The translations under genes and the position numbers were made by a program. DNA of 64,000 nucleotides from the NCBI GenBank assembly GCA_016218715.1, contig JACRDG010000040.1:1-64000 (forward strand), in the 5' to 3' direction. The notes below the pieces were generated by a model, which made no database searches, was not told the origin of the DNA, and saw only the letters and a list, made by a program, of their open reading frames with translations. The DNA is from Desulfomonile tiedjei (GTDB lineage: Bacteria > Desulfobacterota > Desulfomonilia > Desulfomonilales > Desulfomonilaceae). Shown in pieces: positions 53,076-63,056 of this stretch (the first letter of the stretch is position 1; each line of letters opens with the position of its first letter).

Positions 53076-54512
53076 ATGGGAAGAGGAGTTTTTAGCATTA
53101 GGCACAAAGTCGTCATCGCGGTGGTGGCAGTCTATCTCTGTATGGCCGCCACCATCATGGGTAGTTACTATTTCATGCAGCGGCTGGAAGGGAAGATAGC
53201 GTTTCTTGAGGACGCGGGCAAACTGGAAGAGGATGTCCTCGAGATTCGCCGATTCGAGAAGAATTTTTTTCTGTACGGCGACCCCGAGTCGTTGAAAACC
53301 GCCCTCTATCACCTGGTAAGAGCCCGGAGCCTCCTGGACAGGAACGAGGACACTCTCGTGACGCTCTATTCAGGGGAAAAGACCGCCCAGTTCAAGCAAG
53401 ATCTTGTCGCGTACGGGAGGATGCTCTCCGACTGTTCCTCGCTCACGGCTCAGGGGACGTTGGCCACCGATCCGGAATGCAAGGCCGACTATGAGGCCCG
53501 GATACGGAAAGTCGGCACATCCATCGCGGACTTTGCCACCAACGCGGCTCAGCGGAAGCGTGAGTCCATCAAGAAGCTCATGGCAACCACTGTCGAGCTT
53601 CAGGTGGCCGGCCTCATAGTGGTAGGAATCGGTCTGGTCGCGATCGGCGGTTTTCTCGTCGTCAAGGTGACCAGGCCACTGAAGCTTCTGGAACAGAGCA
53701 CCACCAAAATCGCCAAGGGGGAATTTGAGCCCATCGAAGCACTGCCGCAAGAAAAAGAGGTCCGGGAGATCTTCGATTCATTCAACAAAATGGCACGCCA
53801 ACTGAAACAGCGAGAGGAACAGTTGGTGGAATCCAAAAAGCTTGCATCCCTCGGGACCATGTTGGCCGGGGTGGCCCACGAAGTGAACAACCCTCTCTCC
53901 AACATCTCGTCATCGTGCGAAATCCTACTCGAGGAGGTGGACGATGGTGACAAGGAGTTTCAGAAGAAAGTTCTGAGAAAGGTCCTGGAACAGGTCGATA
54001 AGGCGCGGATTATCGTCCTGAATCTGCTCGAGTTCTCTCGGCACAAAGAGTTCTGCCCCGAATCTCTGGACCTCAAGGAGATGATCGAAAAGACCTTGAG
54101 CCTGATTCGCGGTCAAAAACCGCCCGGGGTCAGAATCGTCACGCACATAGACGAAGGCTTGCGGATACGCGCGGACAGACAGCGCATCGAGCAGGCCTTC
54201 ATGAATCTGATTTCTAATGCGTTTCAGGCCATTGAAGGCGATGGTGAAGTGATCATCCGCGCTATCTCGTCGGATGAGGGGTTCGTCAAGGTTAGAATAC
54301 AAGACACAGGAAAAGGTATCCCCACGGAGGTGCTCCCGCGCATCTTCGATCCGTTCTTCACCACCAAAGATGTCGGCCAGGGGACCGGCTTGGGACTCTT
54401 TATCACCCATGACATCATCGTCAGGCACCGCGGGAACATACGCGTCGAAAGCGCCCCCGGCCACGGGACCGTGTTTTGCGTCAGCATTCCTGCGGAGGAG
54501 CAATCCAAATGA
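53076..54512 (+). CDS. Membrane sensor histidine kinase
   Basis: 478 residues. Transmembrane helices at ~10-33 and ~177-196 bracket a ~140-residue helical periplasmic domain ([10 protein letters not shown] resembles four-helix sensor domains). It is followed by HAMP (~197-250), HisKA with H268 in [13 protein letters not shown], and an HATPase domain ([25 protein letters not shown]). It belongs to the NtrB/AtoS-like group that partners NtrC-type regulators, and overlaps the regulator gene by 4 bp (ATGA). GAGGGA lies 7 nt before the ATG. The signal is unknown. Confidence 0.92.
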   Translation: MGRGVFSIRHKVVIAVVAVYLCMAATIMGSYYFMQRLEGKIAFLEDAGKLEEDVLEIRRFEKNFFLYGDPESLKTALYHLVRARSLLDRNEDTLVTLYSGEKTAQFKQDLVAYGRMLSDCSSLTAQGTLATDPECKADYEARIRKVGTSIADFATNAAQRKRESIKKLMATTVELQVAGLIVVGIGLVAIGGFLVVKVTRPLKLLEQSTTKIAKGEFEPIEALPQEKEVREIFDSFNKMARQLKQREEQLVESKKLASLGTMLAGVAHEVNNPLSNISSSCEILLEEVDDGDKEFQKKVLRKVLEQVDKARIIVLNLLEFSRHKEFCPESLDLKEMIEKTLSLIRGQKPPGVRIVTHIDEGLRIRADRQRIEQAFMNLISNAFQAIEGDGEVIIRAISSDEGFVKVRIQDTGKGIPTEVLPRIFDPFFTTKDVGQGTGLGLFITHDIIVRHRGNIRVESAPGHGTVFCVSIPAEEQSK

Positions 54513-55870
54513 ACAACCCGCCGAAACTGCTCATCATCGATGACGAAGAAATGGCACTGATGAACCTCGAGCACATTCTCATGAAGAACGGCTATGACAT
54601 CGAGACGGCCGATACGGGACCCCGAGGGCTCAGCCTCCTCAAGAGCAACCACTTTGACGTGATTCTCACTGACTTGCGCATGGAAAAGATTGACGGCATG
54701 CGCATCCTCGAGGAGTGCCGGCGCCACCATCCGCGGAGCGAAGTCATCATGATCACCGGCTATGCGACCGTGGACTCGGCCATTGAAGCCATGAAGCAAG
54801 GGGCGTACCACTACATCGCCAAGCCGTACCGGATCGAAGCGGTTCGCAAGGTGGTGGCCGAAGCACTGGAAAAGATCCGATTGCGTGACGAGAATCTCCA
54901 ACTCAAACACGATCTGGAAGTGCTGCGGGAAGCGGGCCAGGTGAAGATTATCACTAAAGATCCTACCATGGTGCGGATCCTCGAAACGGCACGCCAGATA
55001 GCCGCGACCGACTGCAACGTGCTGATCACCGGCGAGTCAGGCACGGGCAAAGAACTGCTGGCCAGGTTCCTGCACGAGCACAGCAAGCGAAGCCAGGGCC
55101 CTCTCCTGGCGGTAAACTGCGGTGTGTTCAACGAAGAATTGCTCACCAACGAACTGTTCGGCCATGAAAAGGGCGCCTACACAGGGGCGGACACCGGAAA
55201 GCCCGGAATCATGGAACTGGCCAAGGGAGGAACGCTCTTCCTGGATGAGATCACCGAAATGTCCACCAACATGCAGGCGAAGCTCCTCAGGGTGATCCAG
55301 GAGCGGCAGCTCATGCGAGTGGGCGGGACTGCGACGATCAAGGTGGACTTGCGGTTGATTGCCGCGACCAACCGGAACGTCCAGGAAGCGGTTCAGGCGA
55401 ACCACTTCCGCAAAGATCTCTACTACAGGTTAAACGTGGTCTCTTTTGAGCTGCCGCCGCTGGCCGCGCGCAAGGGGGACATCCCGTTGCTCGCTCAATT
55501 CTTTCTCGAGAAGCACGCGAAACTGATGGCAAAGGAGATGCCGTCACTTTCTCGCGAGGTGATAGACATTCTCAAAGACTACGATTATCCCGGCAACGTC
55601 AGGGAACTGGAGAACATCATTGAGCGGGGGGTGGCTCTCACGACGGAGAATGTCATCGAGCCTCAACACCTACCCGATGACATCAGGGATCTGAAGATCC
55701 TTACGTTTCGCCGGAAAGATGGGGCCATGCCTACGCTGGAGGAGCAGGAAATCCTCTACATCAAACAGGTCCTGGCGGAAACGGCGGGGAACAAGACAGC
55801 CGCGTCCGAAATCCTCGGCATAGATCGCGTATCGCTGTGGCGAAAGATCAAGCGGTACGGACTGGAATAG
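54509..55870 (+). CDS. NtrC-family sigma-54 response regulator
   Basis: 453 residues. Receiver domain with D11/D12, phosphoacceptor D55 (LTDLRM) and K105; AAA+ domain with GESGTGKE (175-182) and GAYTGA (222-227, the F-to-Y variant of the sigma-54 loop); C-terminal Fis-type helix-turn-helix (NKTAASEILGIDRVSLWRKIK). It is phosphorylated by the overlapping upstream kinase and should activate -24/-12 promoters, candidates for which occur at 19798, 32180, 35832, 44103 and 52698. The start is set by the ATGA overlap. Confidence 0.93.
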   Translation: MNNPPKLLIIDDEEMALMNLEHILMKNGYDIETADTGPRGLSLLKSNHFDVILTDLRMEKIDGMRILEECRRHHPRSEVIMITGYATVDSAIEAMKQGAYHYIAKPYRIEAVRKVVAEALEKIRLRDENLQLKHDLEVLREAGQVKIITKDPTMVRILETARQIAATDCNVLITGESGTGKELLARFLHEHSKRSQGPLLAVNCGVFNEELLTNELFGHEKGAYTGADTGKPGIMELAKGGTLFLDEITEMSTNMQAKLLRVIQERQLMRVGGTATIKVDLRLIAATNRNVQEAVQANHFRKDLYYRLNVVSFELPPLAARKGDIPLLAQFFLEKHAKLMAKEMPSLSREVIDILKDYDYPGNVRELENIIERGVALTTENVIEPQHLPDDIRDLKILTFRRKDGAMPTLEEQEILYIKQVLAETAGNKTAASEILGIDRVSLWRKIKRYGLE

Positions 55871-56261
55871 AGCGACAGCCAACCGTTCCGGTGCGGGTCC
55901 CCGCGAGGCCGGCCGCGCAAAGATTGTGCTCGTGCGAAACAGATCTTCCCGTCATTTCCATGGGTGATTGGTTATTGGGATATACCCTCTTCCTTCCAGT
56001 TTAACTATGTGCTATCATAATTATTGCATATTGGTCTTGTCCCCAGTGCGACGGGCCTACCATTTTCTTCCTCGCTAGAAGGTTACTGATGCCGGTCGGC
56101 ACCGGATGAGTTCGGAGCGGCCGGAGCTACGAGTGGATCGGAGCTGAATAGTTACCAGCTCGGCGCTCGAGTTGCCACGTCAGGTCGGGAGCAGCTTGCC
56201 TCTTGATGACGAGTGAGCAGACCGCCGGACCCTGCCAATTACGGTTTGCAGCGAGGCCGCG
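55871..56261. other. 391-bp intergenic region
   Basis: AT-rich stretch ~55950-56035 (CTATCATAATTATTGCATATT), probably the promoter region of the binding protein/hybrid kinase operon, but no clear -35/-10 pair. No terminator or gene is seen beyond a 14-codon frame without a ribosome site. Confidence 0.45.
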
Positions 56262-57410
56262 ATGAAATTTACCAAAGCTGGAATCATTGGTGCGATTGTC
56301 CTTATCGGACTTCTGCTTCTGGCCACCGTGGTGAGTCTCCTGAAATCGGACACGAACCATCGCCTCGCTTCGGCCACTGTGGACCTCAGTCGGCACCTGG
56401 TTTACGCCTCGTACCACTTCGAGAAGGACGACAAGATCATTCATATAGGGGTTCAGCCGCTCTGGATCTTTGAGGGCAATGTTGCCGAAATCATGAAGCG
56501 TGACAATCTACTCCAGGAGAGGCTCGCGCGACTGGGGCTAGAAATTCGGCTCCATTCCTTCCTCAAAGGTGATGATATCAACTTCTTCATCCGGAGGGGC
56601 GATCTCCACGGAGGCATGTTGGGAGACATGCCGACGCTCACCCTCGCGGCTGAGGCAGACGTGGTCATTCCTGCCCTGGTCGATCGGGGATTCAATTCGA
56701 TCGTAGCCGCTGGTTTCGTCTTGGTGAGAGACCTGAAAGGACTGCGCATCGGCTATCCGTTCGGATCGTTTTCACACCACGCGTTGTTGGAGGCCTTGTC
56801 AGCCGACGGTCTGACCGAGCGACATGTCGATCTACGGCCGATGGATGTCACGGAGATTCCTGAAGCCTTTCGCAAGGGAGAAATCCAGGTTTTTGCGGCC
56901 TGGGAGCCTGCTGTTTCTATCGCCCGGAAAAAGAACCCGAAAGGAGTCGTCATCCATCGGAGCCGTTACCTGGGGTTTATGGTATTCCGCAAAAACCTGC
57001 TGGACAATCATCCTGACGCGGTGCGAGAGATTCTGGCTTCAGAGATTCGTGCTCTCCGATGGATTCAGCACGATGGGCACAACCTTAACCAGTCCAGCGA
57101 ATGGGCTCTGGAAGCCGGCAAGGTCCTCACTGGGGGTGGTATGGAGATCTCTGCCGAACAATCTGACCAGATTATTGCCCAGGGAAATGACATGAACCTG
57201 GTCCCCCTGATTCCCGCAGGAGCCCTTCAGGACAACGGGCACTTGCATCGGGAGTTCACGTTTCTCAAGAACTTGGGCCGTATTGCCAAAACCAGTGCAT
57301 GGGACGTGGTGGTACGGAAGTTTGATCGCGACCTCACCGCAGAGGTCCTTGCACAGCCGGGCAAATACCGCCTCGACGAGTTCGATTATGACACCGGGAG
57401 ACGGAGATGA
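56262..57410 (+). CDS. Membrane-anchored periplasmic binding protein (NMT1/TauA-like), probable sensory partner
   Basis: 382 residues. One N-terminal hydrophobic helix (~6-28) without an evident cleavage site suggests a membrane-anchored periplasmic protein. The body resembles ABC-type substrate-binding proteins of the nitrate/sulfonate/thiamine-precursor class: IHIGVQPLWIFEG, then FFIRRGDLHGGMLGDMPT, LRIGYPFGSFSHHALLEAL and GEIQVFAAWEP. No ABC permease or ATPase is nearby. The gene overlaps the hybrid kinase start by 4 bp (ATGA), so a role in presenting ligand to that kinase is likely. The ligand is unknown. Confidence 0.82.
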   Translation: MKFTKAGIIGAIVLIGLLLLATVVSLLKSDTNHRLASATVDLSRHLVYASYHFEKDDKIIHIGVQPLWIFEGNVAEIMKRDNLLQERLARLGLEIRLHSFLKGDDINFFIRRGDLHGGMLGDMPTLTLAAEADVVIPALVDRGFNSIVAAGFVLVRDLKGLRIGYPFGSFSHHALLEALSADGLTERHVDLRPMDVTEIPEAFRKGEIQVFAAWEPAVSIARKKNPKGVVIHRSRYLGFMVFRKNLLDNHPDAVREILASEIRALRWIQHDGHNLNQSSEWALEAGKVLTGGGMEISAEQSDQIIAQGNDMNLVPLIPAGALQDNGHLHREFTFLKNLGRIAKTSAWDVVVRKFDRDLTAEVLAQPGKYRLDEFDYDTGRRR

Positions 57411-60400
57411 GCGACGATCCTGCTGTGAATTCCAGACCGGCCGACGCAAAAAGGTTCTTCGGCCTGCGGTCACAGATGCTACTCGGATTCTGCCTACCGC
57501 TCGCCGCGACCGTGGTATTGATGGGTCTCGTCGTCACCTTCGGCATACCATTCACCAGCTATGAAGGGACCTACGATCGGCAGCGAGGCCGAGTGTTGGG
57601 AGACATGAGCCTGATCGCCGACTTGAAGAAAGATCGGTTCGAGCTGTGGTTGGGCGAGCGCAAAGACGATGTCAGGACGCTCTGTGAGGAGGCTTCGCTG
57701 CTGACGGCTGTTGGTAAACTCCGCGATAGTATTGCTCGGAACGCGACAGCCGCGGAAACGAGCATCGCTCCCGACGACCACATCCGGAAAGGACCAGATT
57801 ATCAGGCGCTCCTTCAGAAGCTCACAGCAGTTACGACCGCGCACAGGGCGCTTCAGAAGATAGAGGTGGCGGATGCTGTGACGGGCGTGATTTTGGTTTC
57901 TACCGATAGAGGGGAAGCGGGCCTCAGGGTCTCCGACAGGAAATTCTTTCGCTCAGCACTCGATAATGGCTATGACGAATCCGTTGAGGTCGAAAAAGAC
58001 CCGACGACCGGCAAAATCTATCTCATCGTTTCGCGGATCGCGAGAGGTCTGGTCCTGGATAGGGACGGCACGCGCCCTGCGCTCGCGGTGGTCTCCGTGT
58101 ACACGGATACGGAAGAGTTCCTCAAGCCGATGCTGTACGCGGGGAGCACCTTGGGAGAAAAAGGGGAAATTGTCCTGGTCGATCACCACGGCACGATTCT
58201 GATGTCCCTGAAACATCTCCTCCCGGACGGGAGTAAGGCCAAGGTGTTGGAGTATCAGTTGAAAGCCAAGCCTGCCATGCTGGCTATCCGAGGCAAAGAA
58301 GGGCTCGCTGCCACGGAGGACTATCGGGGCGTTCCGATTCTTGCTGCCTATCGTTACCTCAGGGTGTCCCCCGATACAGGGTGGGGGATGGTGGTGAAAC
58401 GTGACCAGGCTGAGGTCTTCGCCCCTCTTTGGCGGCAAGTGCTCTATATCTGCCTCGTGAGTCTGTTCGGCCTATTAGCCGCTATGGGGCTGAGCGTCTT
58501 CCTGGCGAACCGCATCTCGCGACCGATCAGGAACTTGTGCGCGACCGCACTGGAAGTGAAAGCCGGTAACCTCGACGCGCGAGCGCCCGCAGGGGGTTCA
58601 GATGAAGTCGGCATTTTGGCTGCAACGCTAAACTCCATGATCGATCGCGTTCAGCATTGGCATCGGGATCTCGAGGAACAGGTCAGGGCAAGAACGGCAC
58701 AACTGAACCGAGCGAACGAAGAACTCACCGCCGAGGTTGTACAACGGACGCGTGCAGAAAAGTCGCTCATCAAGGCAAACCGCGCCTTGAAGACCCTGAG
58801 CCATTCCAATCAGGCTGCCATAAGAGCTGAGAGTGAATCCGCGCTCATGACGGAAATGTGCCGAGGGATCGTCGAGATCGGGGGATACTCACTCGCCTGG
58901 GTCGGATTCGCCGAGCAGGATGCCGCAAAGACCGTGCGGCCTGTAACGAAATACGGGACGGACAGCGGTTCCCTGGACAAGATGAAATTTTCGTGGGCCG
59001 ACGACGATTCCGGCCGCGGGCCCACGGGGACGTGCATCAGAACCCAGGCTCCTTGTGTGATCCACGATGTCGCGAACGATTCCAACGACATTTCCTGGCG
59101 GCAGGAAGCGGGCAAACTCGGCTATAGAGCAGCCCTGGCACTACCACTGATGGAAAATGGTACGTGCTTCGGTGCGCTCAACATTTATGCAGCTCAGGCG
59201 GACGCCTTTGACGACGAAGAGGTCGAACTGCTCCAGGAATTGGCTGCGGATCTGTCGTTTGGGCTCACCGCGATCAGGACCAAACAGCAGGTCCTGGAAC
59301 TGAAAGAGTTCTATGAAACGATTCTGGAAAACATCAATGACGGGATCTGGGTCAGCGATGAAAAGGATGTCATATTCTATGTCAATTCCGCCATGGCTAA
59401 AATCGCGGGCGCAGGAAAGAATCGGATTGTGGGACCGCTAGGGGATTTTCCCGAAAGTACGCCCGCACAATTGCATGGCTCCTATTTGCGTGCGAAAGAA
59501 TCGCTCATACCCGTCTATTATGATTCCCTTCGCTTCGTTACCCCTCTCGGCCGCGAGTCTTTCCAGTCAGGCTGGCTGATACCTGTGGTCAGACAGGGCC
59601 GCTTCGCGGGAATGATTTGTACCGCGCAAGACATTACCGGCCATAAGCGCTCGGAAGAGGCCCAGAAGCGGCTGGCTACGGCGGTGGAACAGGCTGCCGA
59701 AACCATCGTGATCACCGACACCGAGGGGACGATCCTCTACGTCAACCCCGCATCGGAACGGTCGAGCGGCTACGCGCGAGAGGAAATCATCGGCACCCGA
59801 ACGAAAGATTTCATGAGCAGTGAACAGGTAGGCGACTTTGGTGCAGACATGTGGGACACGCTTGCCGGTGGCAAGGTGTGGTCCGGTCGATTCGTCAGCA
59901 AGAAGAAGGACGGGAGCCTCTTCCACGAAGAAGCGACCATTTCTCCTGTGCGGGATTCCAGTGATAACACTATCAATTTTGTGGCTGTGAAACGAGACAT
60001 AACAGAACATCTCAAGCTCGCCGCGCAACTTCAGCAGGCACAAAAGATGGAGGCAATCGGCACCCTTGCGGGAGGAATTGCCCACGATTTCAACAACCTG
60101 TTGACCATCATACTGGGGTTCTCAGAAGTGCTTCTCGCTGAGAGACAAGGGAACGAGCCTGACTACGACGATCTCAAGAAGATACTCCATGCCGGTAAGA
60201 ACGGAGCAGAACTCGTGCAGCGATTGCTCACGTTCAGCCGAAAGGTGGAGCCCAAGCTTGTTCCCCTCGACCTCAACCGGCAGATCAGGCAGGTCGAGAG
60301 ACTTCTGAGGCGCACGATTTCCAAGATGATCGAGATTCGACTCGATCTGGCCGACGACCTGGAAGAAATCAATGCCGATCCTTCTCAAATGGAACAGATC

Positions 60401-61183
60401 CTGATGAATCTTGCGGTCAACGCCCGGGATGCCATGCTTGAAGCGGGCACGCTTACTCTCCGGACAGAAAACGTCGTGCTGGATGAGGAGTACTGCAAAT
60501 ACCATCATGGAACCAGGCCAGGACAATACGTTTTGCTCACCGTGTCCGATACCGGGCATGGCATGGACGGGGAAACGGTCGAGCACATATTTGAACCGTT
60601 CTATACCACCAAGGAGCTGGGTCGTGGCACAGGGTTGGGGCTTGCCATGGTGTACGGGATCGTGAACCAACATCACGGTTACGTCACGTGCTACAGTGAA
60701 GTCGGTCGCGGTACCGCGTTCCGGATCTACCTGCCTGCTGTGGAGCGCCGAGGGGAAGACAAACCGGAGAAGACGGAAATGGCACCCGCATTCGGAACAG
60801 AGACGATCCTGTTGGTTGACGATGAAGAATCCATCAGAGAACTAGGAGTGCGAATTCTCGGGAAAGCCGGTTATACCGTGCTCACCGCGAGGAACGGCAA
60901 CGAAGCCCTGGATATGTTTCAACGAGAGCGACAGAGCATTTCGCTCGTCATTATGGACTTAATGATGCCTGGGATGGGAGGCAAGGAGTGTCTAAAGAAC
61001 CTTCTCCAGATAGACCCCAGGGCTAGAATCCTTGTCGCCAGCGGCTATTCCGGTGATGCCTCCACGCGGGAAATGGTCGAGTTGGGTGCGTGCGGTTTTG
61101 TCGGAAAGCCCTTCAGGATGAACGATCTGCTCCAACAAGTGCGCCAGGCCCTGGACAATCCCGCGTCGCATTCCAAAGAGTAA
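57407..61183 (+). CDS. Hybrid sensor histidine kinase (Cache-HAMP-GAF-PAS-PAS-HisKA-HATPase-REC)
   Basis: 1258 residues. Transmembrane helices ~25-48 and ~345-367 flank a large periplasmic double-Cache-type domain. HAMP (~368-420) is followed by a coiled coil, a GAF domain (~470-625), two PAS domains (~632-760 and ~765-885), HisKA with H893 (GGIAHDFNNLL), an HATPase domain (NLAVNARDAM, DTGHGMD, GRGTGLGL) and a C-terminal receiver with D1184 (VIMDLMMPG). No output domain is present, so phosphate should pass to a separate phosphotransfer protein or regulator. Its start overlaps the binding-protein gene. A GGGGGAAC-type hairpin begins at the stop codon. Confidence 0.93.
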   Translation: MSDDPAVNSRPADAKRFFGLRSQMLLGFCLPLAATVVLMGLVVTFGIPFTSYEGTYDRQRGRVLGDMSLIADLKKDRFELWLGERKDDVRTLCEEASLLTAVGKLRDSIARNATAAETSIAPDDHIRKGPDYQALLQKLTAVTTAHRALQKIEVADAVTGVILVSTDRGEAGLRVSDRKFFRSALDNGYDESVEVEKDPTTGKIYLIVSRIARGLVLDRDGTRPALAVVSVYTDTEEFLKPMLYAGSTLGEKGEIVLVDHHGTILMSLKHLLPDGSKAKVLEYQLKAKPAMLAIRGKEGLAATEDYRGVPILAAYRYLRVSPDTGWGMVVKRDQAEVFAPLWRQVLYICLVSLFGLLAAMGLSVFLANRISRPIRNLCATALEVKAGNLDARAPAGGSDEVGILAATLNSMIDRVQHWHRDLEEQVRARTAQLNRANEELTAEVVQRTRAEKSLIKANRALKTLSHSNQAAIRAESESALMTEMCRGIVEIGGYSLAWVGFAEQDAAKTVRPVTKYGTDSGSLDKMKFSWADDDSGRGPTGTCIRTQAPCVIHDVANDSNDISWRQEAGKLGYRAALALPLMENGTCFGALNIYAAQADAFDDEEVELLQELAADLSFGLTAIRTKQQVLELKEFYETILENINDGIWVSDEKDVIFYVNSAMAKIAGAGKNRIVGPLGDFPESTPAQLHGSYLRAKESLIPVYYDSLRFVTPLGRESFQSGWLIPVVRQGRFAGMICTAQDITGHKRSEEAQKRLATAVEQAAETIVITDTEGTILYVNPASERSSGYAREEIIGTRTKDFMSSEQVGDFGADMWDTLAGGKVWSGRFVSKKKDGSLFHEEATISPVRDSSDNTINFVAVKRDITEHLKLAAQLQQAQKMEAIGTLAGGIAHDFNNLLTIILGFSEVLLAERQGNEPDYDDLKKILHAGKNGAELVQRLLTFSRKVEPKLVPLDLNRQIRQVERLLRRTISKMIEIRLDLADDLEEINADPSQMEQILMNLAVNARDAMLEAGTLTLRTENVVLDEEYCKYHHGTRPGQYVLLTVSDTGHGMDGETVEHIFEPFYTTKELGRGTGLGLAMVYGIVNQHHGYVTCYSEVGRGTAFRIYLPAVERRGEDKPEKTEMAPAFGTETILLVDDEESIRELGVRILGKAGYTVLTARNGNEALDMFQRERQSISLVIMDLMMPGMGGKECLKNLLQIDPRARILVASGYSGDASTREMVELGACGFVGKPFRMNDLLQQVRQALDNPASHSKE

Positions 61184-61236
61184 ATGTGGGGGGAATGTCT
61201 TCGTGCAATGAAGTTCCCCCTCACATTACTTCTTTG
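61181..61236 (+). terminator. GGGGGAAC-family hairpin, copy 3
   Basis: GTGGGGGGAA and TTCCCCCTCAC form the base of a stem (61186-61224), followed by ATTACTTCTTTGA. The repeat begins with the TAA stop of the hybrid kinase gene. It lies between convergent genes. Confidence 0.6.
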
Positions 61237-61250
61237 AAAGCACACGGGTG

Positions 61251-62108
61251 TCAATCGCCATGCTCTCGGCTCTTGTCCCTGAACACAAGCACGGGGCGGG
61301 TCGTGGATCGCACGAGATTCAGCGCCTCATCGCTTATCAGTTGTCGGAGCTTCGACCGCTGATGTCCGTACGCGCCCAAGACGACCAGGTCACAGCGTGA
61401 ACCGATCACCTCCTTGACCACTTCGTCCACGAAACTCCCCTTGCGCGTCACGGTCAGCGGCGCGTGGCCGAGCTGTTTCAGCGTTTCATCGCCTTCCAGC
61501 AGGCAGGCCTTGCCGAATTCCTCCGCGTCCGGACGGTCGCTCTCTTCCACGTGAAGAACTGTTATCTCCGGCTTCTTCCGTGCAAGCAGCGGAGCGATAA
61601 ACTCGAGAGCTTTCTGGTCGCAGGCTGAACCGCGGTATGCGACGAGAACGCGGTGGATCTCGCGAAAATCCCGCACGATCAGGACCGACTGGGTCGCGTG
61701 ATGGAGGATCTTCGCGTGAACCGCGCCGAGCAGAAAACCCTTGAGCGCCGAGTAACCGTGCGATCCGAGCACTATCAGGTCGTAATCGCCGTCCGATGCG
61801 GCGTCCAATATGCCTTCCGCGGGATCGCCCAGCGAAACTTCAGGCTCACACGGCACCTTGCCCGCCAGGCAGTAAGAACACTCCTTGACCACGTCTTCCC
61901 GGATCTGGAGTTTTTGCTTGTCTATCCACTTGTCGAGCCCTTCCTGCCCGACAAACGGCGCGTAAAAGACCTCGGGAGCGATCGCGATGCCATCGGGCTG
62001 CACGTACAAGGCATGCACTTCCGCGTCAAAATGTTCCAGGAGGTGGCATACATAGGCGAGAGCGAGGTGAGATTCCTGGCTGTTATCCACGCCAACAAGT
62101 ACTTTCAT
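61251..62108 (-). CDS. Tandem UspA-domain protein
   Basis: 285 residues made of two universal stress domains (~1-140 and ~148-285). The first ends with GSHGYSALKGFLLGA, a near-intact ATP motif with GA in place of GS. The second (GAYGHQRSKLRQLIS) has lost the final Gly. An unusual CSYC pair sits in an insert of the first domain. The start is the ATG at 62108 with GGGGG 7 nt upstream. It is downstream of the other tandem-Usp gene on the same strand. Confidence 0.9.
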   Translation of the reverse strand: MKVLVGVDNSQESHLALAYVCHLLEHFDAEVHALYVQPDGIAIAPEVFYAPFVGQEGLDKWIDKQKLQIREDVVKECSYCLAGKVPCEPEVSLGDPAEGILDAASDGDYDLIVLGSHGYSALKGFLLGAVHAKILHHATQSVLIVRDFREIHRVLVAYRGSACDQKALEFIAPLLARKKPEITVLHVEESDRPDAEEFGKACLLEGDETLKQLGHAPLTVTRKGSFVDEVVKEVIGSRCDLVVLGAYGHQRSKLRQLISDEALNLVRSTTRPVLVFRDKSREHGD

Positions 62109-62144
62109 GGTGTATCCCCCTTGAAGATCGCTACCGACCATTAA

Positions 62145-62188
62145 GGCAACCGTTCACCGGAATAGGCCCAACCGTCTGGAATCACGAT
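62145..62188 (+). repeat. ~45-nt dispersed intergenic repeat, copy C
   Basis: GGCAACCGTTCACCGGAATAG...CTGGAATCACGAT, the best-preserved end sequences of the four copies. It lies between the two tandem-Usp genes. Confidence 0.65.
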
Positions 62189-62204
62189 GAGGAACAATTA
62201 TTCG

Positions 62205-63056
62205 TCACGATCGGGTCACCAGGACCGGGCACCTCGCGTGACCGACGACACGTTCCGTCACGCTCCCCATCAACAGCCTACCCAATCCCGATCGGCCATG
62301 CGAGCCGATAACGATCAGTTCGATGTGCTGTTTTTCAGCAATGTCGGTAATAAGTTGTGCCGGATCGCCTTCCCGCAGCAATGGCTCGATGAGCACCCCC
62401 GCAGCGTCAGCTTTTTGCTCCACTTGTACCAGATTCTCTCGTGCGTTGGCAATTATTCCCTCCGCTGCCGCTGGCGATACCCCGTAAAGGTGGGAAGGCA
62501 CATTTGCCACGGAAAGGGCGTAGAGTTTGCTGCCGTAGGTGCGGTGGAAATCGAACGCGCGTTGCATGGCTCCATCGCTGAACTTGGAGCAGTCGATCGC
62601 GAAAAGGATCGTGTCCAGCCCGAAGGTTCCGTTCAGGGGAACTACCAGGATGTCAGTGCGACTGTATCCTATGACCCGGGCGGTCAAGCTCCCCATGAGC
62701 AACTGGTCCGCGGGATTGCATCCCCTCACTCCGACGACGATCAGGTCACAATGCTCCGATTCTGCCAGTTCGACAATCGTCTCGTGTGGTTCCCCTTCTT
62801 CGCACGAGGCTTGTATACGAACACCATGAGCCTCGGCCGTCTTCGCGGCGTCGATGAGAGCCTTTTGGTAAGGCTGCCGCATCAGTTCAACTACATGCTG
62901 TTTCACTCCGACCAGGCTGAGTTCCCCCTCGTACGGGGGGACCACAGAGACGACTCTCACCGTACTCTTCTCGGCCCTGGCCAGTCGAAACGTTTCACGC
63001 AATGCGTGCAAACTCGATTCGGAACCGTCCAGGGCAACGAGAATTTTGTCATACAT
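62205..63056 (-). CDS. Tandem UspA-domain protein, coupled to a TauE-type permease
   Basis: 283 residues, two universal stress domains. Both ATP-binding motifs are intact: GVRGCNPADQLLMGS and GSHGRSGLGRLLMGS (G-2X-G-9X-GS), so both halves should bind ATP. The start codon overlaps the end of the TauE/SafE gene by 8 bp, which implies translational coupling. This suggests a soluble regulator of that permease or shared stress induction. Confidence 0.93.
   Translation of the reverse strand: MYDKILVALDGSESSLHALRETFRLARAEKSTVRVVSVVPPYEGELSLVGVKQHVVELMRQPYQKALIDAAKTAEAHGVRIQASCEEGEPHETIVELAESEHCDLIVVGVRGCNPADQLLMGSLTARVIGYSRTDILVVPLNGTFGLDTILFAIDCSKFSDGAMQRAFDFHRTYGSKLYALSVANVPSHLYGVSPAAAEGIIANARENLVQVEQKADAAGVLIEPLLREGDPAQLITDIAEKQHIELIVIGSHGRSGLGRLLMGSVTERVVGHARCPVLVTRS

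Noticed and set aside
53076-55870. Naming the kinase/regulator pair DctB/DctD for the TRAP genes
   Set aside because: The pair is ~33 kb away and its periplasmic sensor looks different from the DctB double-PDC domain; the link to the TRAP promoter is not supported.
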